DNA of 64,000 nucleotides from an uncultured Armatimonadota bacterium. Lineage in GTDB: Bacteria; Armatimonadota; Fimbriimonadia; Fimbriimonadales; Fimbriimonadaceae. The notes beneath the pieces are model-generated. The model saw nothing but the letters and a program-made list of their open reading frames with translations. It made no database searches and had not been told where the DNA came from. The DNA is taken from NCBI GenBank assembly GCA_903927025.1, contig CAIYLG010000014.1, forward strand, positions 218,802-282,801, read 5' to 3'. The position numbers were made by a program, and so were the translations under genes. Shown here one piece after another: positions 54,145 to 63,207 of the stretch (the first letter of the stretch is position 1; each line of letters starts with the position of its first letter).

Positions 54145-56067
54145 ATGCGTTACGTACTAGACGAGCTTCAGTGTCAGAACCCTGAGGTTGCTACTCGCAG
54201 AGAGTGGCTGCTGTCCAATGGCATTGGCGGATATGCCATGGGTACAGGAGCAGGCATCAACACGCGCCGATACCATGGCCTGCTCATTTCCGCGATAACC
54301 CCGCCTACCGGGCGAATGTTGCTGCTGAGTGCCATCGATGCGTTTATCGATGTTGACGGCAGCCCAGTTGCAGTTTCTGCCAACCAGTACCCCGGGGCGG
54401 TCTATCCGGATGGTGGGCATTATCTGAAGGAATTCAGCGTCGCTGACTCCGCGGTATGGCGATACAAAGCCGGCGGTGCGATGATCGAGCGGCGCGTAAC
54501 CGCCCATAAGGGTGAGAATGCGGTCACCGTTTCGTACGTCAACACGGGTGACGTGAGGTTCAAGCTCACTTTGCGTCCGCTCGTCTGCCATCGAGATCAT
54601 CACTCCAACTTTTACGAAGATGCCCGTTACCCGGAGCACCTGGAGTTCGATCCTGAATCGATCCAAGTGACCCACGGCGGGGTTTCGCTCACGCTTGTGC
54701 ACCAAGGGGCGGCTCGGACCCCGGTACAGGGCTGGTATTACCGTTTTGAACATGCCCGAGAGATCGAACGAGGACTGGATCCGCGAGATGATCTGTATTG
54801 TCCTTGCGAATTGAGCTACGACTTACAGCCAGGTCAACGTGCCGTTTTGGTTGCCTCGACTTCGGGGACTGCTTCACCCAGAATCATTGATACGACCCCT
54901 GGTCAGCCCGAATATCGAGTCTCGGCAATGCTTCGTCAGGCAGCTGAAAGCTTCTTCGTGGAAACTCATGATCGCTCCACGATTATCGCGGGATACCCTT
55001 GGTTTACCGACTGGGGCCGAGATACGATGATTTCGCTTCCTGGACTCTGTCTCACAACCGGACGAACAAAGCAAGCGAAGGCAATTCTTGCGGCTTACTC
55101 GACCCAGATGTATCAGGGCCTGATTCCAAACAGGTTTGTTGAGTCGGGCGAAAAGCCTGATTACAACACAGTAGACGCAACCCTGTGGTTCGTCAATGCT
55201 GTGTACAAAACCCTGGAGTCGGAATGGGACACGGAATTTGCCGTTGAGATGGGTCCAGTGCTCGAGTCGATTTATGACTGGCACACAAATGGCACGCTTT
55301 TTGGAATCAAAGTTGATCCGGCTGACGGGCTGTTGACACAAGGTGTCGACGGTGTCCAGTTGACGTGGATGGATGCGAAAATCGGAGACTGGGTGGTTAC
55401 ACCGAGACATGGAAAGCCGGTTGAGATCAACGCGCTTTGGATCAACGCTCTTCGGATTCTGGAGTGGCTCGGCAATAATCTCGTGGAAGCTGGGCACTCC
55501 TCGGCAATGTCTCAATCCCCGGGGCATTATGCGACGGATGCAGAGCATGCAACTAGCAGCTTCAACCTAAAGTTCTGGCACGAGGGACTTGGCCACTTTA
55601 TGGACACGGTCGACCCGGATGATGCGACTCTCCGTCCCAATCAGGTCATCGCAATGGCGCTCCCATTTTCGCCAGTCACACAGGAGTCGGCGGTTCAGGC
55701 CCTTGGAGTTGTAGCTGGGGAACTGTTGACTCCCGTCGGGCTTCGAACTCTTGGAAGGGAAGAACAGGGCTACCGTGGAAGGTACAAGGGGCCATTGCCA
55801 GAACTGGACGCCGCCTATCATCAGGGAACTGCTTGGCCGTGGCTCTTGGGGAGCTATGCCACTGCGGTGGTCAAGTTCTTGGGAGATAGGCAGGAAGCGA
55901 AGCGAATTTTGCGAAATGCCAAGGACATGCTGGGAGAGTACGGATTAGGTGGAATTGCCGAAGTGTACGATGGCGATGCCCCGCAATCTCCTGGGGGATG
56001 TCCCTGGCAGGCCTGGAGTGTTGCAGAGTTCTTGCGCGCTTGGACAGAAGACGTCCAGGGCGAGTAA
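54145..56067 (+). CDS. Glycogen debranching enzyme (amylo-alpha-1,6-glucosidase)
   Basis: This 640-residue cytoplasmic enzyme removes alpha-1,6 branches of glycogen. The N-terminal domain shows REWLLSNGIGGYAMGTGAG and TRRYHGLLISAITPP, the usual start of bacterial GDE proteins. The C-terminal (alpha/alpha)6 barrel has AGYPWFTDWGRDTMISLPGL with a catalytic Asp, then NTVDATLWFVNAVYKTLES and AAYHQGTAWPWLLGSYATAV. The GGCPWQAWSVAEFLRAW block closes the barrel. Length and motif order match the family. It precedes dnaE by 90 bases on the same strand, with a possible terminator hairpin between them (56111-56144). No glycogen synthase or branching enzyme gene is nearby. Confidence 0.93.
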   Translation: MRYVLDELQCQNPEVATRREWLLSNGIGGYAMGTGAGINTRRYHGLLISAITPPTGRMLLLSAIDAFIDVDGSPVAVSANQYPGAVYPDGGHYLKEFSVADSAVWRYKAGGAMIERRVTAHKGENAVTVSYVNTGDVRFKLTLRPLVCHRDHHSNFYEDARYPEHLEFDPESIQVTHGGVSLTLVHQGAARTPVQGWYYRFEHAREIERGLDPRDDLYCPCELSYDLQPGQRAVLVASTSGTASPRIIDTTPGQPEYRVSAMLRQAAESFFVETHDRSTIIAGYPWFTDWGRDTMISLPGLCLTTGRTKQAKAILAAYSTQMYQGLIPNRFVESGEKPDYNTVDATLWFVNAVYKTLESEWDTEFAVEMGPVLESIYDWHTNGTLFGIKVDPADGLLTQGVDGVQLTWMDAKIGDWVVTPRHGKPVEINALWINALRILEWLGNNLVEAGHSSAMSQSPGHYATDAEHATSSFNLKFWHEGLGHFMDTVDPDDATLRPNQVIAMALPFSPVTQESAVQALGVVAGELLTPVGLRTLGREEQGYRGRYKGPLPELDAAYHQGTAWPWLLGSYATAVVKFLGDRQEAKRILRNAKDMLGEYGLGGIAEVYDGDAPQSPGGCPWQAWSVAEFLRAWTEDVQGE

Positions 56068-56110
56068 GAATGTTGCGGCGAGAAGCAGTTCTCAACCGTC
56101 AAAATAGGAG

Positions 56111-56144
56111 TGCCGAAACGCGCCATTGAACTGGGGGTTCGGCA
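56111..56144 (+). terminator. Possible terminator between the debranching enzyme and dnaE
   Basis: TGCCGAA at 56111-56117 is complementary to TTCGGCA at 56138-56144, with a 20-base loop. It lies 43 bases past the debranching enzyme stop and 13 before dnaE. The long loop and absence of a T-tract lower confidence. Confidence 0.3.
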
Positions 56145-56157
56145 GTCCGCTTAACTG

Positions 56158-59100
56158 ATGTGCAAATCGTTCTGTCACATCCATAACCACACGGAATATT
56201 CGCTCTTAGACGGGGCGAACCGAATTCCGGACATGGTCAAACGCGCGAAAGAGATGGAGATGGACGCCTTGGCCATCACCGATCATGGCGTGATGTTTGG
56301 GGTTATGGAGTTTTACATGGAAGCCAAGAAGGCTGGCATTAAGCCACTTCTTGGTGTGGAAGCTTACGTCGCCCCTCAGGGTATTCAGCATCGCAAAGGG
56401 GAAGGGGAAAAGTCGGCCTATCACCTTTTGCTTTTGGCGAAGGATCTCGAGGGGTACCGAAACCTTTGCAAGCTGAGCAGCATTGCCGCGCTGGAAGGCT
56501 ATTACTACAAGCCGAGGGTTGATCACGATATCTTGCGGGCCCACAGTAAAGGCGTCATAGCGACCAGTGCCTGTCTTGGTTCCGAGGTATGTCAGGAACT
56601 GCTTAAGGGCAATTACGATAAGGCCCAGTACATCGCTGGGATGTACGATGAGATGTTTGGGCATGGAAGCTTTTTCATTGAGCTTCAGGATCATCGGCTT
56701 CCGGAGCAGGCACAGATTCGCGATGGTTTGATCCGGATTTCTCGCGAACTCAAGCTTCCGCTTGTCGCCACAAACGACGCTCATTATCTGTGCAAAGCTG
56801 ACTCTCAGCCACACGACGTGCTTCTCTGCATCCAAACGGGTTCTTTGGTTGCGGACGAGAAGCGGATGAGGTTTTCAACCGACGACTTCTATTTGAAGTC
56901 GAAGGATGAGATGCACGCCCTCTTTTCCGAAACAGAAGAGGCGCTTGAAAACACAGCAATGATCGCGGAGATGTGCGACGTTGCCCTCGACAAGCAGCGA
57001 GCGCCTATGCCCCAGCCGGATGTTCCAGAGGGAATTACGTCCCGGGAGTACTTGCGGCAATTGGCTGAAAAGGGTCTAAAGGATCGCTGCAAAAATCCAG
57101 AGCTGGCGCTTGATCGACTCAACTATGAGTTGGGAGTCATTGAGAAAACTGGCTTTGACGACTACATCCTGCTCGTTCGGGAGTTTGCCGACGCGACCAG
57201 GGAGCGCGGAATCTATTTTGGTGTTCGGGGCTCTGCCGCGGGATCGTTGGTTTCCTATTGTGTGGGCATCACGGATGTCGACCCCATCGAATACGGACTG
57301 ACGTTTGAGCGATTTCTAAACCCCGACCGAATCTCCATGCCGGACATTGACATGGACTTTGAGGATGCCCGTCGGGATGAAATCATCCAGTACGTGACGG
57401 AGAAGTACGGCACAGACCATGTCGCTCAGATCGTCACCTTTGGCACTTTGGGTGCAAAGGCAGCGATAAAAGACTGCGGCCGAGTTCAGGGATACACACC
57501 GGCGGAAACTGATCGACTGACAAAGACGATCCCGTCGCTTCCCGGTTGGAATCTCGACAGGGCCTACAAGGAAGTTGTTGATTTTCGTCAGATCGTCGAT
57601 TCAGACCCTCGGATGCGGAGCCTCTTTGAAACGGCAAAGTCCGTGGAAGGTATGGCACGCAACTCAGGTGTCCACGCCGCCGGCGTCGTCATCAGCAAAG
57701 ATCCGTTAGTCGACTATGTTCCCCTTTACCGAGGCAACGATGGTCAAGCCATCACAGCTTATGAGATGGGCATTCTTGAAAAGATTGGCCTTCTCAAGAT
57801 GGACTTTCTGGGACTCAGCAACCTCACGGTGCTAGCCCGTGCTGTTGAGAACATCAAGCGTCACAAAGGGATTGACCTGGACGTAAAAAACGTTCCAGAC
57901 GGTGACGCAAAGGCTTACGAAATGCTTGGTCGAGGCGAAACAATTGGCGTCTTCCAGCTTGAAGGTGGCGGAATGACGCGATGGGTTCAGCAGCTGAAGC
58001 CCAGCAACATCCGTGAGCTGAGCGCAATGATCGCGCTTTATCGGCCGGGCCCGATGGAGCATATTCCTCGCTTCATCGATACGAAGTTTGGAAAGTTGAA
58101 AGCGACCTACCTGCACGAGAGGATGGAGCCGATCCTCGAAGAGACGTTTGGCGTCATCGTCTATCAGGACCAGGTCATGCAGCTGGTTCAAGCTATCGCA
58201 GGCTTTTCTCTAGGAAAAGCCGACATCCTTCGCCGGGCGATGGGTAAGAAGGATGCCAAAGCGATGGACAGCATGAAGGTGGAGTTCCTTGAAGGAACCG
58301 CCGCCATCGGAATGAGCGCCGAGAGCGCCGAGAAGGTTTGGGAACTGCTGCTTCCGTTTGCTGGATACGCCTTCAACAAGGCGCATGCAGTTTGCTACGG
58401 AATTCTTTCGTACCAGACTGCCTATCTCAAGGCGAATTTCCCGGTCGAGTACATGGCTGCCTCCCTCAGCGTCTATCTTGACAAAGAGGACCGAGTCACC
58501 TCGTTTATCGAGGAATGTCGGCGACAAAAGATTCCGATTCTCCCACCCGATGTGAATCGTTCAGTTCGCGACTTTTCAATTGAACCACTGCCAGAAACTA
58601 AGTCCCGCAGTGGAAAAGAAGGTCCAACTGCAGGAATTCGTTTTGGAATGGCCGCGATCAAGGGAGTCGGCGAAGGCATCGTCGATGCGATCATCGCCGA
58701 ACGACAGAAGAACGGGCCATACGTTCACCTGTATGAGTTTTGTGACCGTGTCCGTCACGCTGGTCTGAATCGGACTGCCGCTGAAGCGCTCATTCGTGCG
58801 GGTGCACTTGACGGAATAGACCTCAATCGCAAGAAGCTCTTGGCTTACGTTGAGGGTGCGCTTCAATATGCCGATACGCAAAATCGCTCTAGACTTGCAG
58901 GTCAAGATTCGCTGTTTGGCGATGATGCTGACAGCGGGCCGATGAGTTTCCCACCACTTCCGGACGTGGAGATGGCGACCCGAAGCGAGATTCTCGTAAT
59001 GGAGAAGGATGTGATGGGAATCTATGTCTCAGACCACCCTCTTCGCGGTCATGAGAAGATCGTTGCGAAGAGTTCGACAAACACCTGTGCCTCGATCGTC

Positions 59101-59646
59101 GAGCTTGAAGAAAATGCATTCGTGAAGTTGGCTGGTGTCCTGGCCAAGATGCGCCAGATCACCACGAAATCCGAAGGCAAGAAGATGGCGACGCTGACGC
59201 TTGAGGACTTTAGCGGTCAGGCGAATCTGATTGCATTTCCTGCGACATTTGAAAAGCTGCGCGAAGTGCTTGTGAAGGATTCTTTGGTCCAGGTCACCGG
59301 CTACACCATGCATCGTGAGATGCGCGGAGAGAAGTCAATTGAGATTCGACTGGAAGACGTGAAGCCCCTTGAGGATTCTCTCTTCCCGGAGTCAGGAGGA
59401 GCATCTTCTGCTGGAATCGTGACGATCTCAATTTGGCGAGCGACCGAAAGCCAGATGTTCAAGTTGCGCCGGGTGATCGAGGAGCATCCAGGTGAATACG
59501 AGCTACTCATTCAGATCGTGGAGGGAGGAACGACGGTTCCGATCTACCTGCCACATCATGTGAACCCTACTGAAACGTTTATGAAGGCGGTTTCTCTGGG
59601 ACTTACGCGATGTGAATTAGGAATTGAGCACAATGAAGCAGCGTAA
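56158..59646 (+). CDS. dnaE: DNA polymerase III alpha subunit
   Basis: DnaE is the replicative polymerase. The 1162-residue protein starts with the PHP domain, SFCHIHNHTEYSLLDGANRI and MDALAITDHGVMFG. The palm has the catalytic aspartates in MPDIDMDFEDARRDEIIQYV, and fingers blocks include KVWELLLPFAGYAFNKAHAV. An OB-fold (about residues 985-1060) contains VKLAGVLAKMRQITTKSEGK. Length and order match DnaE1, and there is no exonuclease insertion of the PolC kind. The start ATG at 56158 precedes the conserved PHP block by four residues. It is probably monocistronic; two small exported genes follow at 57 bases and farther. Confidence 0.97.
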   Translation: MCKSFCHIHNHTEYSLLDGANRIPDMVKRAKEMEMDALAITDHGVMFGVMEFYMEAKKAGIKPLLGVEAYVAPQGIQHRKGEGEKSAYHLLLLAKDLEGYRNLCKLSSIAALEGYYYKPRVDHDILRAHSKGVIATSACLGSEVCQELLKGNYDKAQYIAGMYDEMFGHGSFFIELQDHRLPEQAQIRDGLIRISRELKLPLVATNDAHYLCKADSQPHDVLLCIQTGSLVADEKRMRFSTDDFYLKSKDEMHALFSETEEALENTAMIAEMCDVALDKQRAPMPQPDVPEGITSREYLRQLAEKGLKDRCKNPELALDRLNYELGVIEKTGFDDYILLVREFADATRERGIYFGVRGSAAGSLVSYCVGITDVDPIEYGLTFERFLNPDRISMPDIDMDFEDARRDEIIQYVTEKYGTDHVAQIVTFGTLGAKAAIKDCGRVQGYTPAETDRLTKTIPSLPGWNLDRAYKEVVDFRQIVDSDPRMRSLFETAKSVEGMARNSGVHAAGVVISKDPLVDYVPLYRGNDGQAITAYEMGILEKIGLLKMDFLGLSNLTVLARAVENIKRHKGIDLDVKNVPDGDAKAYEMLGRGETIGVFQLEGGGMTRWVQQLKPSNIRELSAMIALYRPGPMEHIPRFIDTKFGKLKATYLHERMEPILEETFGVIVYQDQVMQLVQAIAGFSLGKADILRRAMGKKDAKAMDSMKVEFLEGTAAIGMSAESAEKVWELLLPFAGYAFNKAHAVCYGILSYQTAYLKANFPVEYMAASLSVYLDKEDRVTSFIEECRRQKIPILPPDVNRSVRDFSIEPLPETKSRSGKEGPTAGIRFGMAAIKGVGEGIVDAIIAERQKNGPYVHLYEFCDRVRHAGLNRTAAEALIRAGALDGIDLNRKKLLAYVEGALQYADTQNRSRLAGQDSLFGDDADSGPMSFPPLPDVEMATRSEILVMEKDVMGIYVSDHPLRGHEKIVAKSSTNTCASIVELEENAFVKLAGVLAKMRQITTKSEGKKMATLTLEDFSGQANLIAFPATFEKLREVLVKDSLVQVTGYTMHREMRGEKSIEIRLEDVKPLEDSLFPESGGASSAGIVTISIWRATESQMFKLRRVIEEHPGEYELLIQIVEGGTTVPIYLPHHVNPTETFMKAVSLGLTRCELGIEHNEAA

Positions 59647-59703
59647 GCGCTCCAATGGCGAACGAAGTTGGTCTGAGAAGCGTTTGTACTATCCGGCTTA
59701 ATC

Positions 59704-60417
59704 ATGAATTTCAAGGCTTCCGTTTTAGCGGCGTGCGTGCTCGCCACCTCAATCTCTTTTGCTCAGAAGATGGACTCGTTCGACGAGCACGTCGCAGACT
59801 ATCGACTCCTTCAATCCAAAAAGATTCAAGTAGAGGTCGGCATCAGCGAGGCTCAGCGCACGAGACTGAATGAGATCGCGACGGCTCAGCGAACCGAGGT
59901 TGTGCCCTACCTTCAACAGCTCCAAAAGCAGGGAAAGACGTCAGCCGAGTTGGATTCAGATCCTAAGTATCTAGCATACATTTTCAAATATCGAACTCAG
60001 TTCTTGATGGCCCTGAACCCTCGACAGCTTCAGCGTCTCCGTGAGCTGTCGCTCCAAAATGTTGACGTGGTCGGCGCCCTAGATATCGTGGTTTCCAAGC
60101 GCATTGGCCTTTCCGCAGACCAGTTGAAGCGGGCAAGGGATGCCTACGGGGTAGGAGTCAAGAAGTCACAGGCGATCATGATGCAGGTCAACCAGATCGT
60201 GACGGGCCCCTATAAGAATGTGAAGGTAACCACGCAGGCGCAAGCCAAAACGATTAACGAAGCCATGCAAAAGGCACAGACGGCAGAGATAAAGAAGCGT
60301 CAGCCTGAGATCACAAGGGTACAGCTGGAAACAAAGAATTCTATCCTTGCCGTATTCACCTCAAAGCAGATATCGGCTTATCGCGCCCTCCAAGGAAAAG
60401 CTTTTTCTCCGAAATAA
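59704..60417 (+). CDS. Secreted helical protein of unknown function, first of a pair
   Basis: This 237-residue exported protein has a clean signal peptide (residues 1-20, ending SISFAQ). The rest is nearly all helical and rich in Gln, Lys and Ala, with motifs such as EVGISEAQRTRLNEIATAQR, LNPRQLQRLRELS and GLSADQLKRARDA. That spacing of 'LT/LS..Q...L..L' elements resembles Spy/CpxP-type periplasmic proteins and other helical repeats described in Planctomycetes and Armatimonadetes, but no LTxxQ motif is strict. It resembles the next gene in layout. The ATG at 59704 is followed by a good signal sequence. TACTAT at 59687-59692 could be a -10 box. Function is unknown. Confidence 0.7.
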   Translation: MNFKASVLAACVLATSISFAQKMDSFDEHVADYRLLQSKKIQVEVGISEAQRTRLNEIATAQRTEVVPYLQQLQKQGKTSAELDSDPKYLAYIFKYRTQFLMALNPRQLQRLRELSLQNVDVVGALDIVVSKRIGLSADQLKRARDAYGVGVKKSQAIMMQVNQIVTGPYKNVKVTTQAQAKTINEAMQKAQTAEIKKRQPEITRVQLETKNSILAVFTSKQISAYRALQGKAFSPK

Positions 60418-60457
60418 GCGCAATTCGACCGCTCTAAAGCCGTCATAGACTCAGAAC

Positions 60458-61150
60458 ATGAAGCAATCAGTCTCTCTTGGGGTTTCCGTCGTACTCAGCG
60501 TCTTCCTTTTTGGGTTCGCATACTCGCAGGATGGACGCATAAAGCTGACCGTCTCGGAAGAGTGTGCGCTTCGGCTAACTCAGCAGCCTGTAGCCAGCAA
60601 ACTGAAGCTGACAAGTGCGCAGCGAAATTCAATCAAGGCTGCGCAGGTGGGTTATGAAGCGCGTGTAAACAAGCTGACGGCGAAGCTGGACCCAACTGGG
60701 GCGAAGCTGGATGGGGCCACCAAATCTTACGCTGACACCTGCCTAAACGCTTTGACGCCCGGCCAGCAGAACGACCTTCTTTCCTTGGGCGTTCCGGAGA
60801 TCGGTATTCGTGCCCTTCAAGATTCGGTTGTTTCGGCGAAGCTGAACCTGACGGCGGTCCAAGAAACGAAGATCCGATCGATAGTGAAGTCGTGGGACAA
60901 AGAGGATGAAGACTACAGTGCCATGATTGCCAACGCGCTGATGGCTATCCCGGAGCCAGCTCCGGGTGCTGATCGTTCTCAATACGATAAGAAGTGCGCA
61001 GACACGCTAAGGACTTACGAGGGCGAAAGGCAGCGGATTGCTAGGGATAAAGAGGATGCCGAGCACAAGGTTCTTGCGCTCATGTCTAAAACCCAACAGT
61101 TGCGATGGGCCGCGATGTCTGGAATTTCCGGTAACGCTCCCAAGAACTAG
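60458..61150 (+). CDS. Secreted helical protein of unknown function, second of a pair
   Basis: This is a 230-residue exported protein with a signal peptide (residues 1-23, ending FAYSQ). As in the preceding gene, the mature part is helical and Lys/Ala/Gln-rich, with SKLKLTSAQRNSIKAAQ, LNALTPGQQNDLLSL and AKLNLTAVQETKIRSIVKSW, three spaced 'LT..Q' elements. The likeness to its neighbour is in layout rather than close identity, so they may be old duplicates. Two cysteines in the mature part (CALR, DTCLNA) and a third (KKCADT) could form a disulfide. The gap between the two genes is 40 bases, and a hairpin (61153-61181) follows the second. Function is unknown. Confidence 0.68.
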   Translation: MKQSVSLGVSVVLSVFLFGFAYSQDGRIKLTVSEECALRLTQQPVASKLKLTSAQRNSIKAAQVGYEARVNKLTAKLDPTGAKLDGATKSYADTCLNALTPGQQNDLLSLGVPEIGIRALQDSVVSAKLNLTAVQETKIRSIVKSWDKEDEDYSAMIANALMAIPEPAPGADRSQYDKKCADTLRTYEGERQRIARDKEDAEHKVLALMSKTQQLRWAAMSGISGNAPKN

Positions 61151-61152
61151 GC

Positions 61153-61181
61153 ATCCCAGCCGGAATAGGCTAGGATGGGAT
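61153..61181 (+). terminator. Possible terminator after the secreted-protein pair
   Basis: ATCCC (61153-61157) pairs with GGGAT (61177-61181), and AGCC (61158-61161) with GGCT (61168-61171), leaving a five-base bulge on one side. It starts two bases past the stop. The remaining 104 bases before trpA show no strong promoter. Moderate stem, no T-tract. Confidence 0.35.
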
Positions 61182-61285
61182 CGCTGCCACGGCTGGAACG
61201 TACAATCCAACGAGTTGACCGTAATGTCGCTAATTGTCGATGACGAGTGAGCGCTGGAACCGACAAGGGTGACAAAATCTAGGGA

Positions 61286-62080
61286 GTGCCGACACTTGCT
61301 GAACGATTTGAACTTTTAAAGCGGCGAAATGAGAAAGCGCTCGTACTGTTTCTAACGGCTGGGGATCAGCCGTTATCAGAGCTCTCCTCAATCGTAGCGA
61401 CCCTCGAAGAGGGAGGAGCCGACGTGATTGAGATTGGCATTCCGTTTAGCGATCCATTCGGCGAGGGTCCCACGATTCAAGCTTCCAGTCAAAGATCGCT
61501 GGATAACGGTACAAATCCCAGGGCAATCCTCGAAGCGCTTGCCACAATCGACGCTGGCATTCCAATCGTCACGATGGGCTACTACAACCCGATACTGCGC
61601 TCAGGGTTGAGCCACTTTGCGGAGGAAAGCGCAAAGGCCGGAGTGTCAGGAACGATTGTGAGCGATCTGGTTCCCGATGAGGCGGATGCCTGGTGTGCCG
61701 CCAGTTCCGCCGCGGGCCTCTCAACAATCTTTTTGGCTGCCCCTACAAGCACCTCCCAGAGAATCGATGACGTTTGCGCCAAGGCGACTGGGTTCGTTTA
61801 CGCCGTTTCGAGAACGGGAGTCACGGGCGCGGAAAATCAAGTGCCTCCCGACGTCGCTGTGCTTGTTTCCCGCATTCGGGAAAAGACAGATAAACCAGTT
61901 TGTGTCGGATTTGGTATCTCGAGCCCGGAGCATGTGCGAATGGTCTGTCAAGCTGCAGACGGCGCTGTGGTTGGTAGCTTTTTGGTGGATCTGCTTCACC
62001 GAGAGTGGAAGGATGGTCAGGGTCGAGAGAAGGTGCTCGAGGCGGTTCGGGCACTCAAAGCTGCAACCTTCGTAGAGTAG
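61286..62080 (+). CDS. trpA: Tryptophan synthase alpha chain
   Basis: TrpA cleaves indole-3-glycerol phosphate to indole and glyceraldehyde-3-phosphate and passes indole to TrpB. The 264-residue TIM barrel contains FLTAGDQPLSELSSIV, DVIEIGIPFSDPFGEGPTIQ, MGYYNPILRSG and VSRTGVTGAENQVPPDVA, all family blocks. The catalytic Glu49 is present. Residue 60, aspartate in the well-studied enteric enzymes, is glutamate here. The start is GTG at 61286, directly after an AGGGA-like stretch that overlaps it, and an in-frame TAG lies just upstream. trpB and the other trp genes are absent from this window. The phnW-like gene follows 6 bases after its stop, so the two are cotranscribed. Confidence 0.92.
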   Translation: MPTLAERFELLKRRNEKALVLFLTAGDQPLSELSSIVATLEEGGADVIEIGIPFSDPFGEGPTIQASSQRSLDNGTNPRAILEALATIDAGIPIVTMGYYNPILRSGLSHFAEESAKAGVSGTIVSDLVPDEADAWCAASSAAGLSTIFLAAPTSTSQRIDDVCAKATGFVYAVSRTGVTGAENQVPPDVAVLVSRIREKTDKPVCVGFGISSPEHVRMVCQAADGAVVGSFLVDLLHREWKDGQGREKVLEAVRALKAATFVE

Positions 62081-62086
62081 GTTGAG

Positions 62087-63139
62087 ATGATTCTCCTAAC
62101 GCCTGGACCCTGTATGACAAGCGAGGGGGTTAGGCAAGCCGCGGCTCTACCAGACCTCAATCACAGAGACCCGGAATATCTTTCTCTAGTGCAGGAGGTC
62201 AAACGGCGATTGCTGGGCCTCTACACTTCTACTACTGAAGATTGGCACTCGTACCTTCTTGGCGGATCAGGAACCCTCGCAGTTGAGGCGATGGTCACGT
62301 CTTGCATCCGGACTGGGCCAGTGCTTATTCTTGAGAATGGCTATTACAGCAGTCGGATTCGGGAGGTTCTGGAGATCCACGGAATCCCATATAAGGCTCT
62401 CGCCTTCGGATGGCTTGAACCGATCAACCTGGACGCAGTCCGACTGGAGCTGCAGAACGGCTATGAAGCGGTTTTGGCCACTCACAACGAAACCACGACT
62501 GGCCGGCTCAATGATATCAACGCGATTGGCGTTCTAGCTAAAGCACATGGCGCCCGATGTCTCGTCGATGCGATGAGCAGCTTTGGGGCAGATGCCATTG
62601 ATTTCGAAGACCTGGACGCAGTTTGCTCCTCGGCCAATAAGTGTCTTCATGGGTTGCCCGGCGTCTCATTTGTCCTGATGGCTGAGGAATTGGCGAAGGA
62701 AATCAGCTCTTTTCCAAGGCGGAGCTACTACATGAGTTTGCCTATGTACTCTGGCGACAATCCTCCGCTAACACCTCCAGTTCCTGTTCTTCAGGCTCTC
62801 AGAACGGCGCTTCGAGAGTATCCGGAGGGAGGGGCCGCGGCTAGGGAAGTGGACTATCGATCCAAGCGTGAACTCATCAGGTCTGGTCTAAGCGAAATGG
62901 GGCTGAACCCTGTTTTGGGGCCCCAGGAAAGTTCGGTGACGCTTACCACGGCAAATCTGCCGATTGGGTGGACGTATGAAAAGTGGTTTGAGGCGAACTA
63001 CAATGCGGGCTACGTTCTTTACGGCTGTAAAGGGGAATTAAAGCGGAGCTGCTTCCAGGTGAGCAACATGGGCGATCTAACGATCTGTCAGATTGAAGAC
63101 TGGATTAAGGCTGCGAAGCTACTTCTCACGGTGAACTGA
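62087..63139 (+). CDS. PhnW-like class V aminotransferase (2-aminoethylphosphonate:pyruvate type)
   Basis: This 350-residue PLP enzyme belongs to class V (fold type I). It starts MILLTPGPCMTSEGVRQAA. LLGGSGTLAVEAMVTSCI, HNETTTGRLNDINAIG and LVDAMSSFGADAIDFE are family blocks, and the PLP lysine lies in SSANKCLHGLPGVSFVL, the sequence characteristic of 2-aminoethylphosphonate-pyruvate aminotransferase. Known PhnW breaks down 2-aminoethylphosphonate to phosphonoacetaldehyde. No phosphonatase (phnX) or phosphonate transporter is near, so another substrate, such as serine or alanine with glyoxylate, is possible. It follows trpA by 6 bases, and a strong hairpin follows it before rpsD. Confidence 0.85.
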   Translation: MILLTPGPCMTSEGVRQAAALPDLNHRDPEYLSLVQEVKRRLLGLYTSTTEDWHSYLLGGSGTLAVEAMVTSCIRTGPVLILENGYYSSRIREVLEIHGIPYKALAFGWLEPINLDAVRLELQNGYEAVLATHNETTTGRLNDINAIGVLAKAHGARCLVDAMSSFGADAIDFEDLDAVCSSANKCLHGLPGVSFVLMAEELAKEISSFPRRSYYMSLPMYSGDNPPLTPPVPVLQALRTALREYPEGGAAAREVDYRSKRELIRSGLSEMGLNPVLGPQESSVTLTTANLPIGWTYEKWFEANYNAGYVLYGCKGELKRSCFQVSNMGDLTICQIEDWIKAAKLLLTVN

Positions 63140-63147
63140 CAAAGCAA

Positions 63148-63177
63148 GAGGAGCTTTGGTAAAAACCAAAGCTCCTC
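63148..63177. terminator. Strong 13-bp hairpin between the phnW-like gene and rpsD
   Basis: The arms at 63148-63160 and 63165-63177 are perfectly complementary over 13 bases with an AAAA loop. Both convergent genes end within 31 bases of it. It has no long T-tract, although the minus-strand side is moderately T-rich. A two-way terminator is very likely. Confidence 0.8.
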
Positions 63178-63207
63178 CGGGCGAGATATACCGAATTTCG
63201 CTAGCTT

